The notes beneath the pieces are model-generated. The model was not told where the DNA came from. It did no database searches and saw nothing but the letters and a program-made list of their open reading frames with translations. DNA of 64,000 nt, taken from positions 310,001-374,000 of the forward strand of contig NZ_CP091037.1 of assembly GCF_021534965.1 (NCBI RefSeq), read 5' to 3'. Shown one piece after another: positions 42,358-51,987 of this stretch. Source of the DNA: Muricauda sp. SCSIO 65647 (GTDB lineage Bacteria > Bacteroidota > Bacteroidia > Flavobacteriales > Flavobacteriaceae). The position numbers and the translations under genes were made by a program. Numbering within the stretch: the first letter of the stretch is position 1; each line of letters starts with the position of its first letter.

Positions 42358-43599
42358 ATGGACAATAGGCAACTTTCTGGGATATTTAAGTCTGAGTACA
42401 GCAACTTGGTTGCTGTACTCTGCAATTATTACGGATTGACCGACCTACAACTGGCCGAAGACATTGTATCAGATACGTTTCTCAGGGCCATGAAAGCATG
42501 GTCCCATAAGGGCGTCCCCAAATTCCCAAAAGCCTGGCTCAGAAAAGTGGCACAGAATTTATTGTACGAGCACTACAGAAGAAAAAAAATCTATGAGGAA
42601 AAAATCGTTCCTGAAATAGGTGCTGAAAAGCAACAAATCAACCGTATTGAGATTACCGACAAAATAATCGAAGATAGTCAGCTTCAGATGATTTTTGTGC
42701 TCTGTGACCCTGAACTCAATAGAGAATCCCAGCTTTGTATTGCTTTAAGAATTTTATGTGGTTTTACCATTGAAGAGATTGCCAGGGCACTTTTGTCAAA
42801 TAAGGAAACAATCAATAAAAGAATATATAGGGCAAAAAAACTGATCAAAGAACGTAAGCAAATTGAAATAAATCTCACACCGAACCAATATGTTTCTAGA
42901 CTTGATAATGTGCTAAGGGTCATCTACCTGCTATTCAATGAAGGATATTACAGCAGTGTCAATGAAAAAAACATCCGACATGAAATATGCTGGGAAGCCA
43001 TGCGACTCGGTCTTTTCCTGTCAGGGCAAAACATCTTTCCGAAGCCAAAAATATATGCCCTTATGGCCTTAATGTGTTTCCATGCTTCTAGACTGGACGC
43101 AAGGACCTCAGGACAAGGCGGTAATCTTTTGTATCGTGAACAGGATAAAAGACAATGGAACAAAGACCTAATCCAAAAAGGGAAAAAATATCTTAACCGT
43201 TCAGCAACAGGAAATGTTGTCACCAAGTATCATCTTGAAGCTGCAATTGCTTATTGGCATACAAAAGAAACCAAAGAAAAGTGGTATAATATAGTACAGT
43301 TGTACGATAAATTACTCACCATAGAATATTCACCTGTCATAGCTATGAACCGGGTATATGCCCTTGCTCGGGCGAGTTCAATTGATAAGGCCATTCAAGA
43401 AGCACATGAATTGGAATTAAAAGATAACCACCACTATTTCTGTTTGTTAGCTGAACTTTATCATATGAACAATACTATTGACAAAGAAATAGAATACCTA
43501 GACAAAGCCATTGAGTTTGCGAACAAGGAATGTGAAAAAGAACTGATCAAAAGCAAGTTGGAAAAAGCGTACAAACAAAATGAGTGCCCTGAAAAATGA
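42358..43599 (+). CDS. ECF-type sigma factor with long C-terminal domain (ECF42/DUF6596)
   Basis: 413 aa from ATG 42358. Residues ~1-170 show sigma region 2 (LAEDIVSDTFLRAMKAW and KAWLRKVAQNLLYEHYRRKK) and region 4 (LRILCGFTIEEIARALLSNKETINKRIYRAKK). The remaining ~240 residues resemble the SnoaL/TPR-like DUF6596 tail (FLSGQNIFPKPKIYALMALMCFHASRLDAR, quoted by start). It has no anti-sigma gene beside it; ECF42 members are thought to be controlled through this tail. Paired with the upstream YCII gene. AT-rich and in the island. Confidence 0.88.
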   Translation: MDNRQLSGIFKSEYSNLVAVLCNYYGLTDLQLAEDIVSDTFLRAMKAWSHKGVPKFPKAWLRKVAQNLLYEHYRRKKIYEEKIVPEIGAEKQQINRIEITDKIIEDSQLQMIFVLCDPELNRESQLCIALRILCGFTIEEIARALLSNKETINKRIYRAKKLIKERKQIEINLTPNQYVSRLDNVLRVIYLLFNEGYYSSVNEKNIRHEICWEAMRLGLFLSGQNIFPKPKIYALMALMCFHASRLDARTSGQGGNLLYREQDKRQWNKDLIQKGKKYLNRSATGNVVTKYHLEAAIAYWHTKETKEKWYNIVQLYDKLLTIEYSPVIAMNRVYALARASSIDKAIQEAHELELKDNHHYFCLLAELYHMNNTIDKEIEYLDKAIEFANKECEKELIKSKLEKAYKQNECPEK

Positions 43600-43799
43600 T
43601 TCAAATAATAAATGGCCATAAAATCATATTCAATTCTCTCGAAACACAATGCCGGCCGTTGATGACATATATGCAAACATCGATATGACAGTAGTACTTC
43701 AAAAGCTGTGGTTCATTTAAAAGTTTTTCTGGTTTGATATGTTTGAGACACACAATTGCCTACTTTGCATATACTTTACCGTTGCCAGTAGTTATGGGG

Positions 43800-44879
43800 A
43801 TGAACAGAACAATTCGAATAGTGCTATTTTTTTTCGTTGTAATTTCTTGTGACAAGGGTGATGAAACTATTACGACCCCAGAAAACACAAAATCTGAATT
43901 CATTTCTGCCGTCGATATTTCAAGGTATCCTGAAATATCGCGTTCAAATCCAATATTTTATGACCAAGAGGGAAATCGGAGCGATTTTTTAAACATCCTA
44001 AAAGAAAACGGAATAAATACGGTCAGATTGAGAATCTGGGTAAACCCAAGTACCGAACATTCTGGCTTTGACGAAGTAAAACAGTTTTCCCAAACACTAA
44101 AATCGCATGGATTCAAGATTTGGCTGACCCTTCATTATTCCGATACATGGGCCGATCCCGGCCAGCAAAATGTGCCATCAGAATGGGAAGGCATCAGTTT
44201 TGCTTCTTTAAAAGACAGCGTCTACAACTATACCGAAAAAGTAGTACATGAAATAAGCCCAAGCTACGTTCAAATCGGCAATGAAATCAATACCGGATTT
44301 CTCCATCCGTACGGTCATATCACAAACAACTACCAGCAATTTAAAGAACTATTACATTCAGGGGTTGCCGCAACGAGGGCAAATTCAGATACTGCCAAAA
44401 TCATCATCCATTTCGCCGGTATTGAAAATTCTGATTGGTTTTTCAACCAAATGACCACTATTGATTATGATATCATAGGCCTATCTTATTATCCGATTTG
44501 GCATGGAAAATCTTTGGAAAGCCTCAAAACCAAAATGCGGTCTTTAAGTGAGGCCCATGATAAGGAAATTTTAATCGCAGAGACCGCCTATCCCTTTACC
44601 CTTGATTGGAATGATTGGACAAACAATATAGTTGGTTTGGATGACCAGTTGATTTTGCCCGATTATCCGGCATCGGTCGAAGGTCAGCGCCACTTCATCA
44701 AAAAAATCAAAACGCTGGCCAAAGAAGTAAAAAATGGCATTGGGTTCTGCTATTGGGGTGCCGAACTAATTGCCTGGAAGGGTTCTCAAGCCACCGATGC
44801 CTCGCCTTGGGAAAATCAAGCATTATTTGACTTTCAGAATAAAGCATTACCCGTATTGGGTGAATTTGAAATCGAGTGA
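43800..44879 (+). CDS. GH53 endo-beta-1,4-galactanase lipoprotein
   Basis: 359 aa from ATG 43800, chosen because it gives the lipobox FFFVVISC (Cys near 17); earlier in-frame starts add a hydrophobic run that does not improve it. The catalytic acid is Glu in YVQIGNEINTGF and the nucleophile Glu in ILIAETAYPFTLDWN. GH53 enzymes cut the galactan backbone of type I arabinogalactan, a pectin side chain. Neither SusC/SusD genes nor a regulator lie beside it, so it is not part of an obvious polysaccharide-utilisation locus. Confidence 0.9.
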   Translation: MNRTIRIVLFFFVVISCDKGDETITTPENTKSEFISAVDISRYPEISRSNPIFYDQEGNRSDFLNILKENGINTVRLRIWVNPSTEHSGFDEVKQFSQTLKSHGFKIWLTLHYSDTWADPGQQNVPSEWEGISFASLKDSVYNYTEKVVHEISPSYVQIGNEINTGFLHPYGHITNNYQQFKELLHSGVAATRANSDTAKIIIHFAGIENSDWFFNQMTTIDYDIIGLSYYPIWHGKSLESLKTKMRSLSEAHDKEILIAETAYPFTLDWNDWTNNIVGLDDQLILPDYPASVEGQRHFIKKIKTLAKEVKNGIGFCYWGAELIAWKGSQATDASPWENQALFDFQNKALPVLGEFEIE

Positions 44880-44961
44880 AAAATAACCGGTGATAATATT
44901 TAGTCATCACTAGTTGTCATTCGATCTACCTTCGACCTCGCCCAGGTCCACACGAAACCCG

Positions 44962-45765
44962 TCATTGTTTGTTGGAAGCCACATAGACGGCCCCCTCGGG
45001 TTTCCCATAAAAGCCCGTCGGTTTCCGGTTTTCTGAAATCTCAGTGTTTTCAAAAACTATCTTGGTGCGCAAATCTTTGATATCACGACCTTCATAATTG
45101 TACCATGAAATCGATTGAGGCAAGGTAATGCCGTTAAAGACGCCCCATTCATATCTTAACCATCTGATATCATTGGAATCTTCACCCGTGCGATAGGTCA
45201 CCGTGTAGCCTAACCAGGCCATTTGATGGGTATCGGCATCATAGTGGATATAGTATTCATCTTTGGGCGAGGTACCTACCCCGTCATTATAGGTAATGGC
45301 AATACCAGGATATGTCTTGCCCTCAAATTCAAGGGGGGTCGTCTCGCCATAGTTGATGCCATCGTCGGCCATGACAAACGGCATGGCATAGAAATAGAAC
45401 ATCAGGTTATGATAGAAATCGGCATTGCCCTTGTACGCACTGTCACCATCAAGCAGCCAAGTCTGTCGGCCATCATGCCCCATCGAAAACTTGGGCGTAT
45501 CGATACGGTCTTTTCGGGTGTATAAATCGATGGTATGGGTTTCCGGTGCTTCTGGCATAGGCCTTTCAAAAGTAAGGGTCCGCTGTCTTTTCCAGAGATC
45601 GATTCCACCGTGGGCATTGAAAATCTTGTGCAACGCTTCCGGATAGTCGTTCACCGCTTCGACGACCTCAACGGTAGTTTCCGATTCTGTTTTATCATTC
45701 TTTTTGGGCTGTTCACCGCAGGCCAAAAAAAGGGCCAATACCAAAAGAAAGGAGAATTGTTTCAT
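44962..45765 (-). CDS. DUF6503 envelope lipoprotein
   Basis: 267 aa. Lipobox LALFLACGE (Cys near 16), then an acidic linker and a beta-rich domain with HGGIDLWKRQRTLTFE, KFSMGHDGRQTWLLDG and IRWLRYEWGVFNGI, typical of DUF6503. These resemble the outer-membrane lipoprotein-sorting (LolA-like) fold, but no function is known. It diverges from the TrmH gene, and marks the end of the accessory island. Confidence 0.75.
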   Translation of the reverse strand: MKQFSFLLVLALFLACGEQPKKNDKTESETTVEVVEAVNDYPEALHKIFNAHGGIDLWKRQRTLTFERPMPEAPETHTIDLYTRKDRIDTPKFSMGHDGRQTWLLDGDSAYKGNADFYHNLMFYFYAMPFVMADDGINYGETTPLEFEGKTYPGIAITYNDGVGTSPKDEYYIHYDADTHQMAWLGYTVTYRTGEDSNDIRWLRYEWGVFNGITLPQSISWYNYEGRDIKDLRTKIVFENTEISENRKPTGFYGKPEGAVYVASNKQ

Positions 45766-45802
45766 GGTTCGTCAATTGTTTTGTGGTTTGTCGCCAAGAT
45801 AG

Positions 45803-45831
45803 TTGAATGTTTACAGTTTCCCTTATTTTTG
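45803..45831 (+). promoter_or_regulatory. Full promoter of the TrmH gene with box abutting the start
   Basis: TTG (45803-45805), 18-bp spacer, TATTTTTG (45824-45831). The box ends 4 nt before the ATG at 45836, which predicts a leaderless mRNA. Confidence 0.65.
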
Positions 45832-45835
45832 GGTC

Positions 45836-46633
45836 ATGCCAGAGCAAAAAGTCATTACAAGCCCCCAAAACCCCTTGGTCAGACAGGTTTTATCACTGAA
45901 GCAAAAATCAAGGTCTCGAAAAAAAGAAAAGCGATTTGTCATTGAAGGGCGGCGCGAGCTACAACTGGCGCTCAAGGGGGGGTATGAAATCGACATGTTG
46001 TTGATTTGTCCGGAGATTGTTTCTGAAGAAGATTTAGATATTGAACTATCTAAGCATCTTAGTACCCGACTGTCGAAACAGGTGTATGAAAAGCTGGCCT
46101 ATAGGGGCAGCACACAGGGCATAATGGCCATTGCCAAGGTAAAGGAACATGGTCTGTCAACCATACGTTTTCAATCTAAAAATCCTTTGATTTTGGTGGC
46201 CGAAAGTCCTGAGAAGCCAGGCAATCTGGGTGCCTTATTGCGAACCGCCGATGCAGCGAACATAGATGCGGTACTGGTCGCGAATCCACAATCAGATCTC
46301 TACAACCCCAATGTCATCCGCTCTAGTATTGGCTGTGTGTTTACGACCCAAGTGGGCGTGGGCACTTCAGAAGAGATCATCCATTTTCTAAAAGTAAATG
46401 GTATCAACATGTATTGTGCGGCACTGACAGCCTCAAAACACTATGCGACCGTTGATTTCGTGCCCCCCTCGGCCATTGTGGTGGGGGCAGAATCTACAGG
46501 ACTGACGCAAACATGGCTTGAAAGTGCTGATCAAAACCTAATAATTCCGATGCAGGGTGAGATAGATTCCATGAACGTGTCGGTATCTGCCGCAATACTT
46601 ATCTTTGAGGCAAAGCGACAGCGCGGATTTTAA
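45836..46633 (+). CDS. SpoU/TrmH-family RNA 2'-O-methyltransferase
   Basis: 265 aa from ATG 45836; an upstream in-frame start at 45803 lies inside the promoter. The N-terminal substrate-binding part has SRKKEKRFVIEGRRELQLAL. The C-terminal SPOUT knot shows motif 1 ESPEKPGNLGALLRTADAAN, motif 2 IVVGAESTGLTQTWLESA and motif 3 IPMQGEIDSMNVSVSAAI. It methylates ribose in rRNA or tRNA; RlmB-like specificity is likely but not certain. It begins a two-gene unit with an M48 protease gene 5 nt downstream. Confidence 0.88.
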   Translation: MPEQKVITSPQNPLVRQVLSLKQKSRSRKKEKRFVIEGRRELQLALKGGYEIDMLLICPEIVSEEDLDIELSKHLSTRLSKQVYEKLAYRGSTQGIMAIAKVKEHGLSTIRFQSKNPLILVAESPEKPGNLGALLRTADAANIDAVLVANPQSDLYNPNVIRSSIGCVFTTQVGVGTSEEIIHFLKVNGINMYCAALTASKHYATVDFVPPSAIVVGAESTGLTQTWLESADQNLIIPMQGEIDSMNVSVSAAILIFEAKRQRGF

Positions 46634-46638
46634 TTTTT

Positions 46639-47871
46639 ATGGACAAAAGTTTCCTCTTCTGGGCCATCATCGCCATTTTGGTGGTGCAATTTCTTATCGA
46701 ATTCTTGCTCGAATATCTCAACGCCAAAAAGTTTGACGAACCCATACCCCTTGAACTGAACGATGTCTTTGACCAAGAAGAATACACAAAAGCGCAAGCC
46801 TACAAAAAGGTGAACTATCGTTTTGGCCTGATCAGTGATACTTTTGCATTGATCGCCACCTTGCTTTTTTTACTTTTAGGCGGTTTCGAGTGGGTCGATC
46901 AATTGGTAAGGGCTATCGCAAATGGTCCCATACTCATGGCACTACTGTTCTTCGGCATCATTTTTTTGGCCAACAGCCTGATTTCCATTCCATTCAGTTA
47001 TTACAACACCTTTGTAATTGAAGAACGGTTTGGCTTCAATAAAACCACCCGAAAATTGTTTTTTATCGATTTGCTGAAAGGCTGGGTACTGACCGCTATA
47101 ATCGGTGGCCCGTTATTGGCCTTGGTCATTTGGTTCATCGAGAAAACAGGTGATGGGTTTTGGCTTTATGCCTGGGGGCTTATTTCAGTTTTCATGCTGT
47201 TCATCAACCTTTTCTACAGTAGGTTGATCGTTCCCTTGTTCAACAAACAAACCCCATTGGAAGATGGGAGCTTAAAAAATTCCATTGAAAACTATGCCCG
47301 AAAGGTGGGTTTCGAGCTTAAGAACATATTCGTCATTGATGGTTCAAAACGCTCTACCAAGGCAAATGCCTACTTTAGCGGATTGGGCAAAGAAAAACGG
47401 GTGACACTCTACGACACCCTTATTCATGATTTGAACGAAGATGAAATAGTGGCCGTTCTTGCCCATGAAGTGGGGCACTACAAACGAAACCATATCATCT
47501 ACAACCTTTTGTCTTCTGTCACATTGACAGGACTCACCCTGTACATTCTCTCGATTTTCATCAATACCCCTGAAATGTCATTTGCCATTGGGGTTTCACT
47601 GCCCAGTTATCATGCGGCATTTATTGGATTTGCTTTGCTGTACAGTCCGATTTCGCAGCTCACCGGATTGATCATGAACCATCTCTCTCGAAAATTTGAG
47701 TTTCAGGCCGATGATTATGCCAAAAACACCTATGCGGCAAATCCGTTGGTAACCTCTTTGAAAAAGCTCTCAAAGAACAATTTGAGCAACCTAAATCCGC
47801 ATTCCGCTTATGTTTTTGTACACTATTCGCACCCTCCGTTAAAAGAACGTATCCGCAACCTAAGGGCATAA
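46639..47871 (+). CDS. M48-family membrane metallopeptidase (Ste24-like)
   Basis: 410 aa. Several N-terminal helices, then the zinc motif VAVLAHEVGHYKRNHI near residue 274 and the third ligand in SRKFEFQADDYA near 350, as in CAAX prenyl protease 1. NTFVIEERFGFNKTT is a conserved cytosolic loop. It probably degrades misfolded or specific membrane proteins, since bacteria generally lack prenylated CAAX substrates. It follows the TrmH gene by 5 nt. Confidence 0.9.
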   Translation: MDKSFLFWAIIAILVVQFLIEFLLEYLNAKKFDEPIPLELNDVFDQEEYTKAQAYKKVNYRFGLISDTFALIATLLFLLLGGFEWVDQLVRAIANGPILMALLFFGIIFLANSLISIPFSYYNTFVIEERFGFNKTTRKLFFIDLLKGWVLTAIIGGPLLALVIWFIEKTGDGFWLYAWGLISVFMLFINLFYSRLIVPLFNKQTPLEDGSLKNSIENYARKVGFELKNIFVIDGSKRSTKANAYFSGLGKEKRVTLYDTLIHDLNEDEIVAVLAHEVGHYKRNHIIYNLLSSVTLTGLTLYILSIFINTPEMSFAIGVSLPSYHAAFIGFALLYSPISQLTGLIMNHLSRKFEFQADDYAKNTYAANPLVTSLKKLSKNNLSNLNPHSAYVFVHYSHPPLKERIRNLRA

Positions 47872-47915
47872 TTTTTGTTGGTATAGTTTAAAGTTTGCCG
47901 TAATTTTAATATACG

Positions 47916-50120
47916 ATGACAAAGGCGGCCATAGAAAAAGAGAACAAAGAGATTGCGAAGCAATACAAAGAGTTGTTGCGCATCAGCTATCAGACCTTGT
48001 CTGCGAAAGACAAGAAAATGATACGCTCTGCCTTTGACGTGGCCGTTGACGCCCACAAAGACCAACGGCGAAAATCTGGTGAGGCCTATATCTTTCATCC
48101 CATAGCGGTAGCTAAAATCGTGGCCTCAGAAATCGGGCTCGATGCAGTTTCGATCGCTTCTGCCCTACTTCACGATGTGGTCGAAGACACCCCTTATACC
48201 CTTGACGATATCGAACGCATGTTCGGCGAGACCATTGCTCGAATTGTCGACGGACTGACCAAAATCGCGCATCTAAAAAAAGACAAAGATATAAGTCAGC
48301 AGGCCGAGAACTTCAGAAAGATGCTATTGACATTGCACGATGATGTTCGGGTCATTATCATCAAAATCGCCGACCGCTACCACAATATGCTCACCCTCGA
48401 TGCCATGCCTGAGGACAAACAGGTCAAAATGGCCTCAGAGACCTTGTACATATATGCCCCATTGGCCCACAGAATCGGGTTATACAACATCAAGACCGCT
48501 TTGGAAGACCTCAGCCTCAAATATACCGAACCCGAGGTGTATCAAGACATACAAAGTAAAATCGAGCAGACAGAGGAAGAACAGCAGGCCTACATCGACA
48601 ACTTCTCAAAAATCATCAAAAACTCCCTTGACAAAGAAGGTCTGAATTATGAGATCAAGGGTCGAATGAAATCGACCTTCTCGATCAGAAGAAAGATGAA
48701 GACACAAAACGTGTCTTTTGATGAGATATATGACAAATTTGCCATCCGCATTATCTACAAATCTGATCGACAGAACGAAAAGTTTCTCGCCTGGAAAATC
48801 TATTCGATCGTCACCGACCATTTTACCCCTAATCCCATTCGGTTACGCGATTGGATCACCTCACCCAAATCAACAGGTTATGAGGCATTGCACATCACGG
48901 TCATGGGGCCGATTGGCAAATGGGTCGAGGTACAGATACGCAGTGAACGCATGCATGAAATTGCTGAAAAGGGATATGCCGCCCATTTCAAGTACAAGCA
49001 TGGCGATCAAAAAGAGCAGGGCATAGAGGTCTGGCTGAACAGATTGCAAGAAGCCCTTGAAACTTCCAATGGTAATGCAGTAGATTTTGTGGAAGAGTTC
49101 AAATTGAACCTCTATTCAAAAGAAATTTTTGTTTTCACCCCAAAAGGCGAACTGAAATCACTGCCAAAAGGTGCCACACCCCTTGATTTTGCCTTTAGCA
49201 TCCACACCGAAGTCGGCATGAAAACACGTGGGGCCCGGGTCAACGGCAAGTTGGTTCCGTTAAATACCGAACTGAACAGTGGTGATCAGGTAGAGATCAT
49301 CACCTCAGAATCGGCCAAGCCCACACAAAACTGGTTGAATTATGCCAATACGGCACGGGCCAGATCTAAAATTCGGTCGTCCCTAAAAGAAGAAAAAAAG
49401 AAAATCGCCGAAGAGGGCAAAGAAATCTTAAGAAGAAAACTCAAATCACAGAAAGTCACGCTCAATGAAGATGTAATCAACAAGATGGTGGTCTATTTTA
49501 AATTGAAGACCAGTTTAGATCTTTTTTATCGCGTGGGCATCGGTTCGATCGACAATCAGAAAATAAAAGATTTTGCCTCATCGTACAGTAATTCGTTCCT
49601 TAACTTTTTCAAAAACAAAATACGCAAGACACCCATACCTGAAGATGTCGATAAAGATGAGCTCACCTCTAAATATGATTTATTGGTCTTCGGTAGTGAA
49701 GAAGAGCGCTTGAATTACAAATTGTCAAAATGTTGTAACCCTATTCCCGGAGATGAAGTCTTCGGATTTGTGAGCGTGAATGACGGCATTAAAGTGCACA
49801 AGAAGAATTGTCCGAATGCCATTTCCTTGCAATCAAACTATGCCTATCGTATCATCAGCGCCAAATGGATAGATTCTTCACAAGAAGAATATACGGTCGA
49901 CATACAGTTAATGGGCATTGATAACCTCGGCCTGGTCAACGAAATCACCAAAGTCATTTCAGATGACCTAAATGTAAACATGCGCAACTTGAACTTTGGT
50001 ACCGATGGCGGAACCTTTTCGGGCAGAATCACAGTGGTGGTCAAGAATAACTCTATACTTAAAAGATTGGTGGCCAACCTAAAACAGATTGAGGGCATCG
50101 ACAAGGTCACCAGAATTTAA
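47916..50120 (+). CDS. Bifunctional (p)ppGpp synthase/hydrolase (Rel/SpoT)
   Basis: 734 aa, full length. The HD hydrolase domain has [14 protein letters not shown] and [11 protein letters not shown] near residue 85; the synthetase domain lies at ~220-340 ([23 protein letters not shown]). TGS starts near 400 ([19 protein letters not shown]) and an ACT domain closes the protein ([18 protein letters not shown]). It makes and degrades the stringent-response alarmone in response to starvation. The HD residues appear intact, so both activities are expected. It forms an operon start for fur and purA. Confidence 0.95.
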   Translation: MTKAAIEKENKEIAKQYKELLRISYQTLSAKDKKMIRSAFDVAVDAHKDQRRKSGEAYIFHPIAVAKIVASEIGLDAVSIASALLHDVVEDTPYTLDDIERMFGETIARIVDGLTKIAHLKKDKDISQQAENFRKMLLTLHDDVRVIIIKIADRYHNMLTLDAMPEDKQVKMASETLYIYAPLAHRIGLYNIKTALEDLSLKYTEPEVYQDIQSKIEQTEEEQQAYIDNFSKIIKNSLDKEGLNYEIKGRMKSTFSIRRKMKTQNVSFDEIYDKFAIRIIYKSDRQNEKFLAWKIYSIVTDHFTPNPIRLRDWITSPKSTGYEALHITVMGPIGKWVEVQIRSERMHEIAEKGYAAHFKYKHGDQKEQGIEVWLNRLQEALETSNGNAVDFVEEFKLNLYSKEIFVFTPKGELKSLPKGATPLDFAFSIHTEVGMKTRGARVNGKLVPLNTELNSGDQVEIITSESAKPTQNWLNYANTARARSKIRSSLKEEKKKIAEEGKEILRRKLKSQKVTLNEDVINKMVVYFKLKTSLDLFYRVGIGSIDNQKIKDFASSYSNSFLNFFKNKIRKTPIPEDVDKDELTSKYDLLVFGSEEERLNYKLSKCCNPIPGDEVFGFVSVNDGIKVHKKNCPNAISLQSNYAYRIISAKWIDSSQEEYTVDIQLMGIDNLGLVNEITKVISDDLNVNMRNLNFGTDGGTFSGRITVVVKNNSILKRLVANLKQIEGIDKVTRI

Positions 50121-50130
50121 TTTTTCGCCG

Positions 50131-50138
50131 TAACTTTG
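50131..50138 (+). promoter_or_regulatory. -7 box of the Fur-family regulator
   Basis: TAACTTTG, exact TAnnTTTG, 20 nt before the ATG at 50159; it lies in the short gap after the rel gene. No clear -33 element. Confidence 0.45.
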
Positions 50139-50158
50139 CCACAAGCAGAAAAAATCAG

Positions 50159-50617
50159 ATGGGAAACGCTAAAAACCAAGAAATTGTAAAGAACGTTTTC
50201 ACGACTTTTCTTGAAGAGAACGGCCATAGGAAAACGCCCGAGCGCTATGCCATTTTGCAAGAAATATACAATAGCGACGATCACTTTGATGTTGAATCGC
50301 TCTACATCAAAATGAAGACCAAGAACTATCGCGTAAGCCGTGCCACGCTCTACAATACCATTGAGCTGTTGCTCGAATGCAAACTGGTTCGAAAACACCA
50401 ATTCGGAAAAAACCAGGCACAGTACGAAAAATCATATTTTGACCGACAGCACGACCATGTTATCTTGACCGATACGGGCGAGGTCATCGAGTTCTGCGAT
50501 CCACGCATACAATCTATCAAAAAGACCATAGAAGAGGTTTTTGATATCGAAATTAACAACCACTCCCTATATTTTTACGGAACCCGAAATAAAGAAGAAG
50601 AAAACCTAACCAAATAA
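50159..50617 (+). CDS. Fur-family transcriptional regulator
   Basis: 152 aa. Winged-helix region includes [16 protein letters not shown] and [20 protein letters not shown]. The C-terminal metal domain has [22 protein letters not shown] but lacks the CxxC pair used for structural zinc in many Fur proteins. It may sense iron, zinc or peroxide; subgroup cannot be fixed by eye. It lies 12 nt before purA, as in related genomes. Confidence 0.88.
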   Translation: MGNAKNQEIVKNVFTTFLEENGHRKTPERYAILQEIYNSDDHFDVESLYIKMKTKNYRVSRATLYNTIELLLECKLVRKHQFGKNQAQYEKSYFDRQHDHVILTDTGEVIEFCDPRIQSIKKTIEEVFDIEINNHSLYFYGTRNKEEENLTK

Positions 50618-50629
50618 CCCACATATTTC

Positions 50630-51898
50630 ATGGTAGATTTATTGCTCGGCCTTCAATGGGGGGACGAAGGAAAAGGAAAAATCGTTGATGTTCTGACCAA
50701 AAACTATGATATCATCGCCCGTTTTCAAGGTGGCCCCAATGCCGGACATACATTGGAGTTCGACGGTATCAAGCACGTGTTGCACACCATCCCTTCCGGA
50801 ATTTTTCATGAAAATGCCATGAACATTGTAGGCAATGGCGTGGTCATCGATCCGGTAATATTCAAGAAAGAACTCGATAATCTTGACAAGTTTGATATTG
50901 ATATCGTCTCTAAACTTTTGATTTCAAGAAAAGCACATCTGATACTGCCTACCCATCGATTGTTGGATGCCGCTTCTGAAACTGCAAAAGGAAAAGCAAA
51001 AATCGGATCGACCCTGAAAGGCATTGGCCCCACCTATATGGACAAAACAGGCCGAAATGGCATGAGGGTCGGCGATCTCGAGTTTTCAAACTGGAAGAAG
51101 AAATATCGTGCCCTTGCCAACAAGCATGAGGCCATGATCGATTTTTACAATGTAGATATCCAGTACGATCTTAAAGAGCTTGAAGAGGAGTTTTTAGAGG
51201 GTATCAAAACCCTAAAAAAACTACAATTCATCGATAGTGAACAATATATTTTCTCAGCTATGGCTGAAGATAAAAAGATATTGGCCGAAGGTGCACAGGG
51301 TTCACTGCTCGATATCGATTTTGGTACTTATCCTTACGTTACCTCTTCAAACACCACAGCGGCAGGTGCTTGCACAGGACTGGGCGTGGCCCCGGGAAAA
51401 ATAGGAAAGGTACTCGGAATTTTCAAGGCCTATACCACTCGGGTGGGCAGCGGTCCTTTTCCAACAGAGCTGTTTGACAAAGACGGTGAGACGATGGGGC
51501 GCGTGGGCAATGAATTTGGAGCTACTACCGGTCGTCCCAGGCGCTGTGGCTGGCTTGATCTGGTGGCACTCAAATATACCGTACAGATCAATGGGGTCAC
51601 AGAACTGATGATGATGAAGGCCGATGTCTTGAGTGGCTTTGAGACCATTAAAGTCTGTACTGCTTATCAGTACAAAGGCAAGACCATTCAACATTTGCCC
51701 TACAATATAGAAGGTGAGAATGTCATACCTCTCTATACCGAACTGAAAGGCTGGGCAAAAGATTTGACAAAACTTACAAAAGCTGGGGAACTGCCCCCTG
51801 CGCTGAACGATTACATTGCATTTTTGGAAAAAGAACTGAACATTCCCATCAAGATAGTTTCTGTCGGGCCAGATAGGTTGCAGACCATTTATCGCTAA
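50630..51898 (+). CDS. purA: Adenylosuccinate synthetase
   Basis: 422 aa. The GTP/IMP site GLQWGDEGKGKIVD opens the protein, with the conserved loop QGGPNAGHTLEF near 35, IGSTLKGIGPTYMDK near 125, and EGAQGSLLDIDFGTYPYVTSS near 222. It makes adenylosuccinate from IMP and aspartate in the cytoplasm. Last gene of the rel-fur-purA group. Confidence 0.97.
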   Translation: MVDLLLGLQWGDEGKGKIVDVLTKNYDIIARFQGGPNAGHTLEFDGIKHVLHTIPSGIFHENAMNIVGNGVVIDPVIFKKELDNLDKFDIDIVSKLLISRKAHLILPTHRLLDAASETAKGKAKIGSTLKGIGPTYMDKTGRNGMRVGDLEFSNWKKKYRALANKHEAMIDFYNVDIQYDLKELEEEFLEGIKTLKKLQFIDSEQYIFSAMAEDKKILAEGAQGSLLDIDFGTYPYVTSSNTTAAGACTGLGVAPGKIGKVLGIFKAYTTRVGSGPFPTELFDKDGETMGRVGNEFGATTGRPRRCGWLDLVALKYTVQINGVTELMMMKADVLSGFETIKVCTAYQYKGKTIQHLPYNIEGENVIPLYTELKGWAKDLTKLTKAGELPPALNDYIAFLEKELNIPIKIVSVGPDRLQTIYR

Positions 51899-51987
51899 TC
51901 TTTCATTAATACTGCATGATACGCTGCCCACACAATGCTTGATATCAATTTTATCCTTAGATTTGATGGCTTTGAAATCAGACGACA

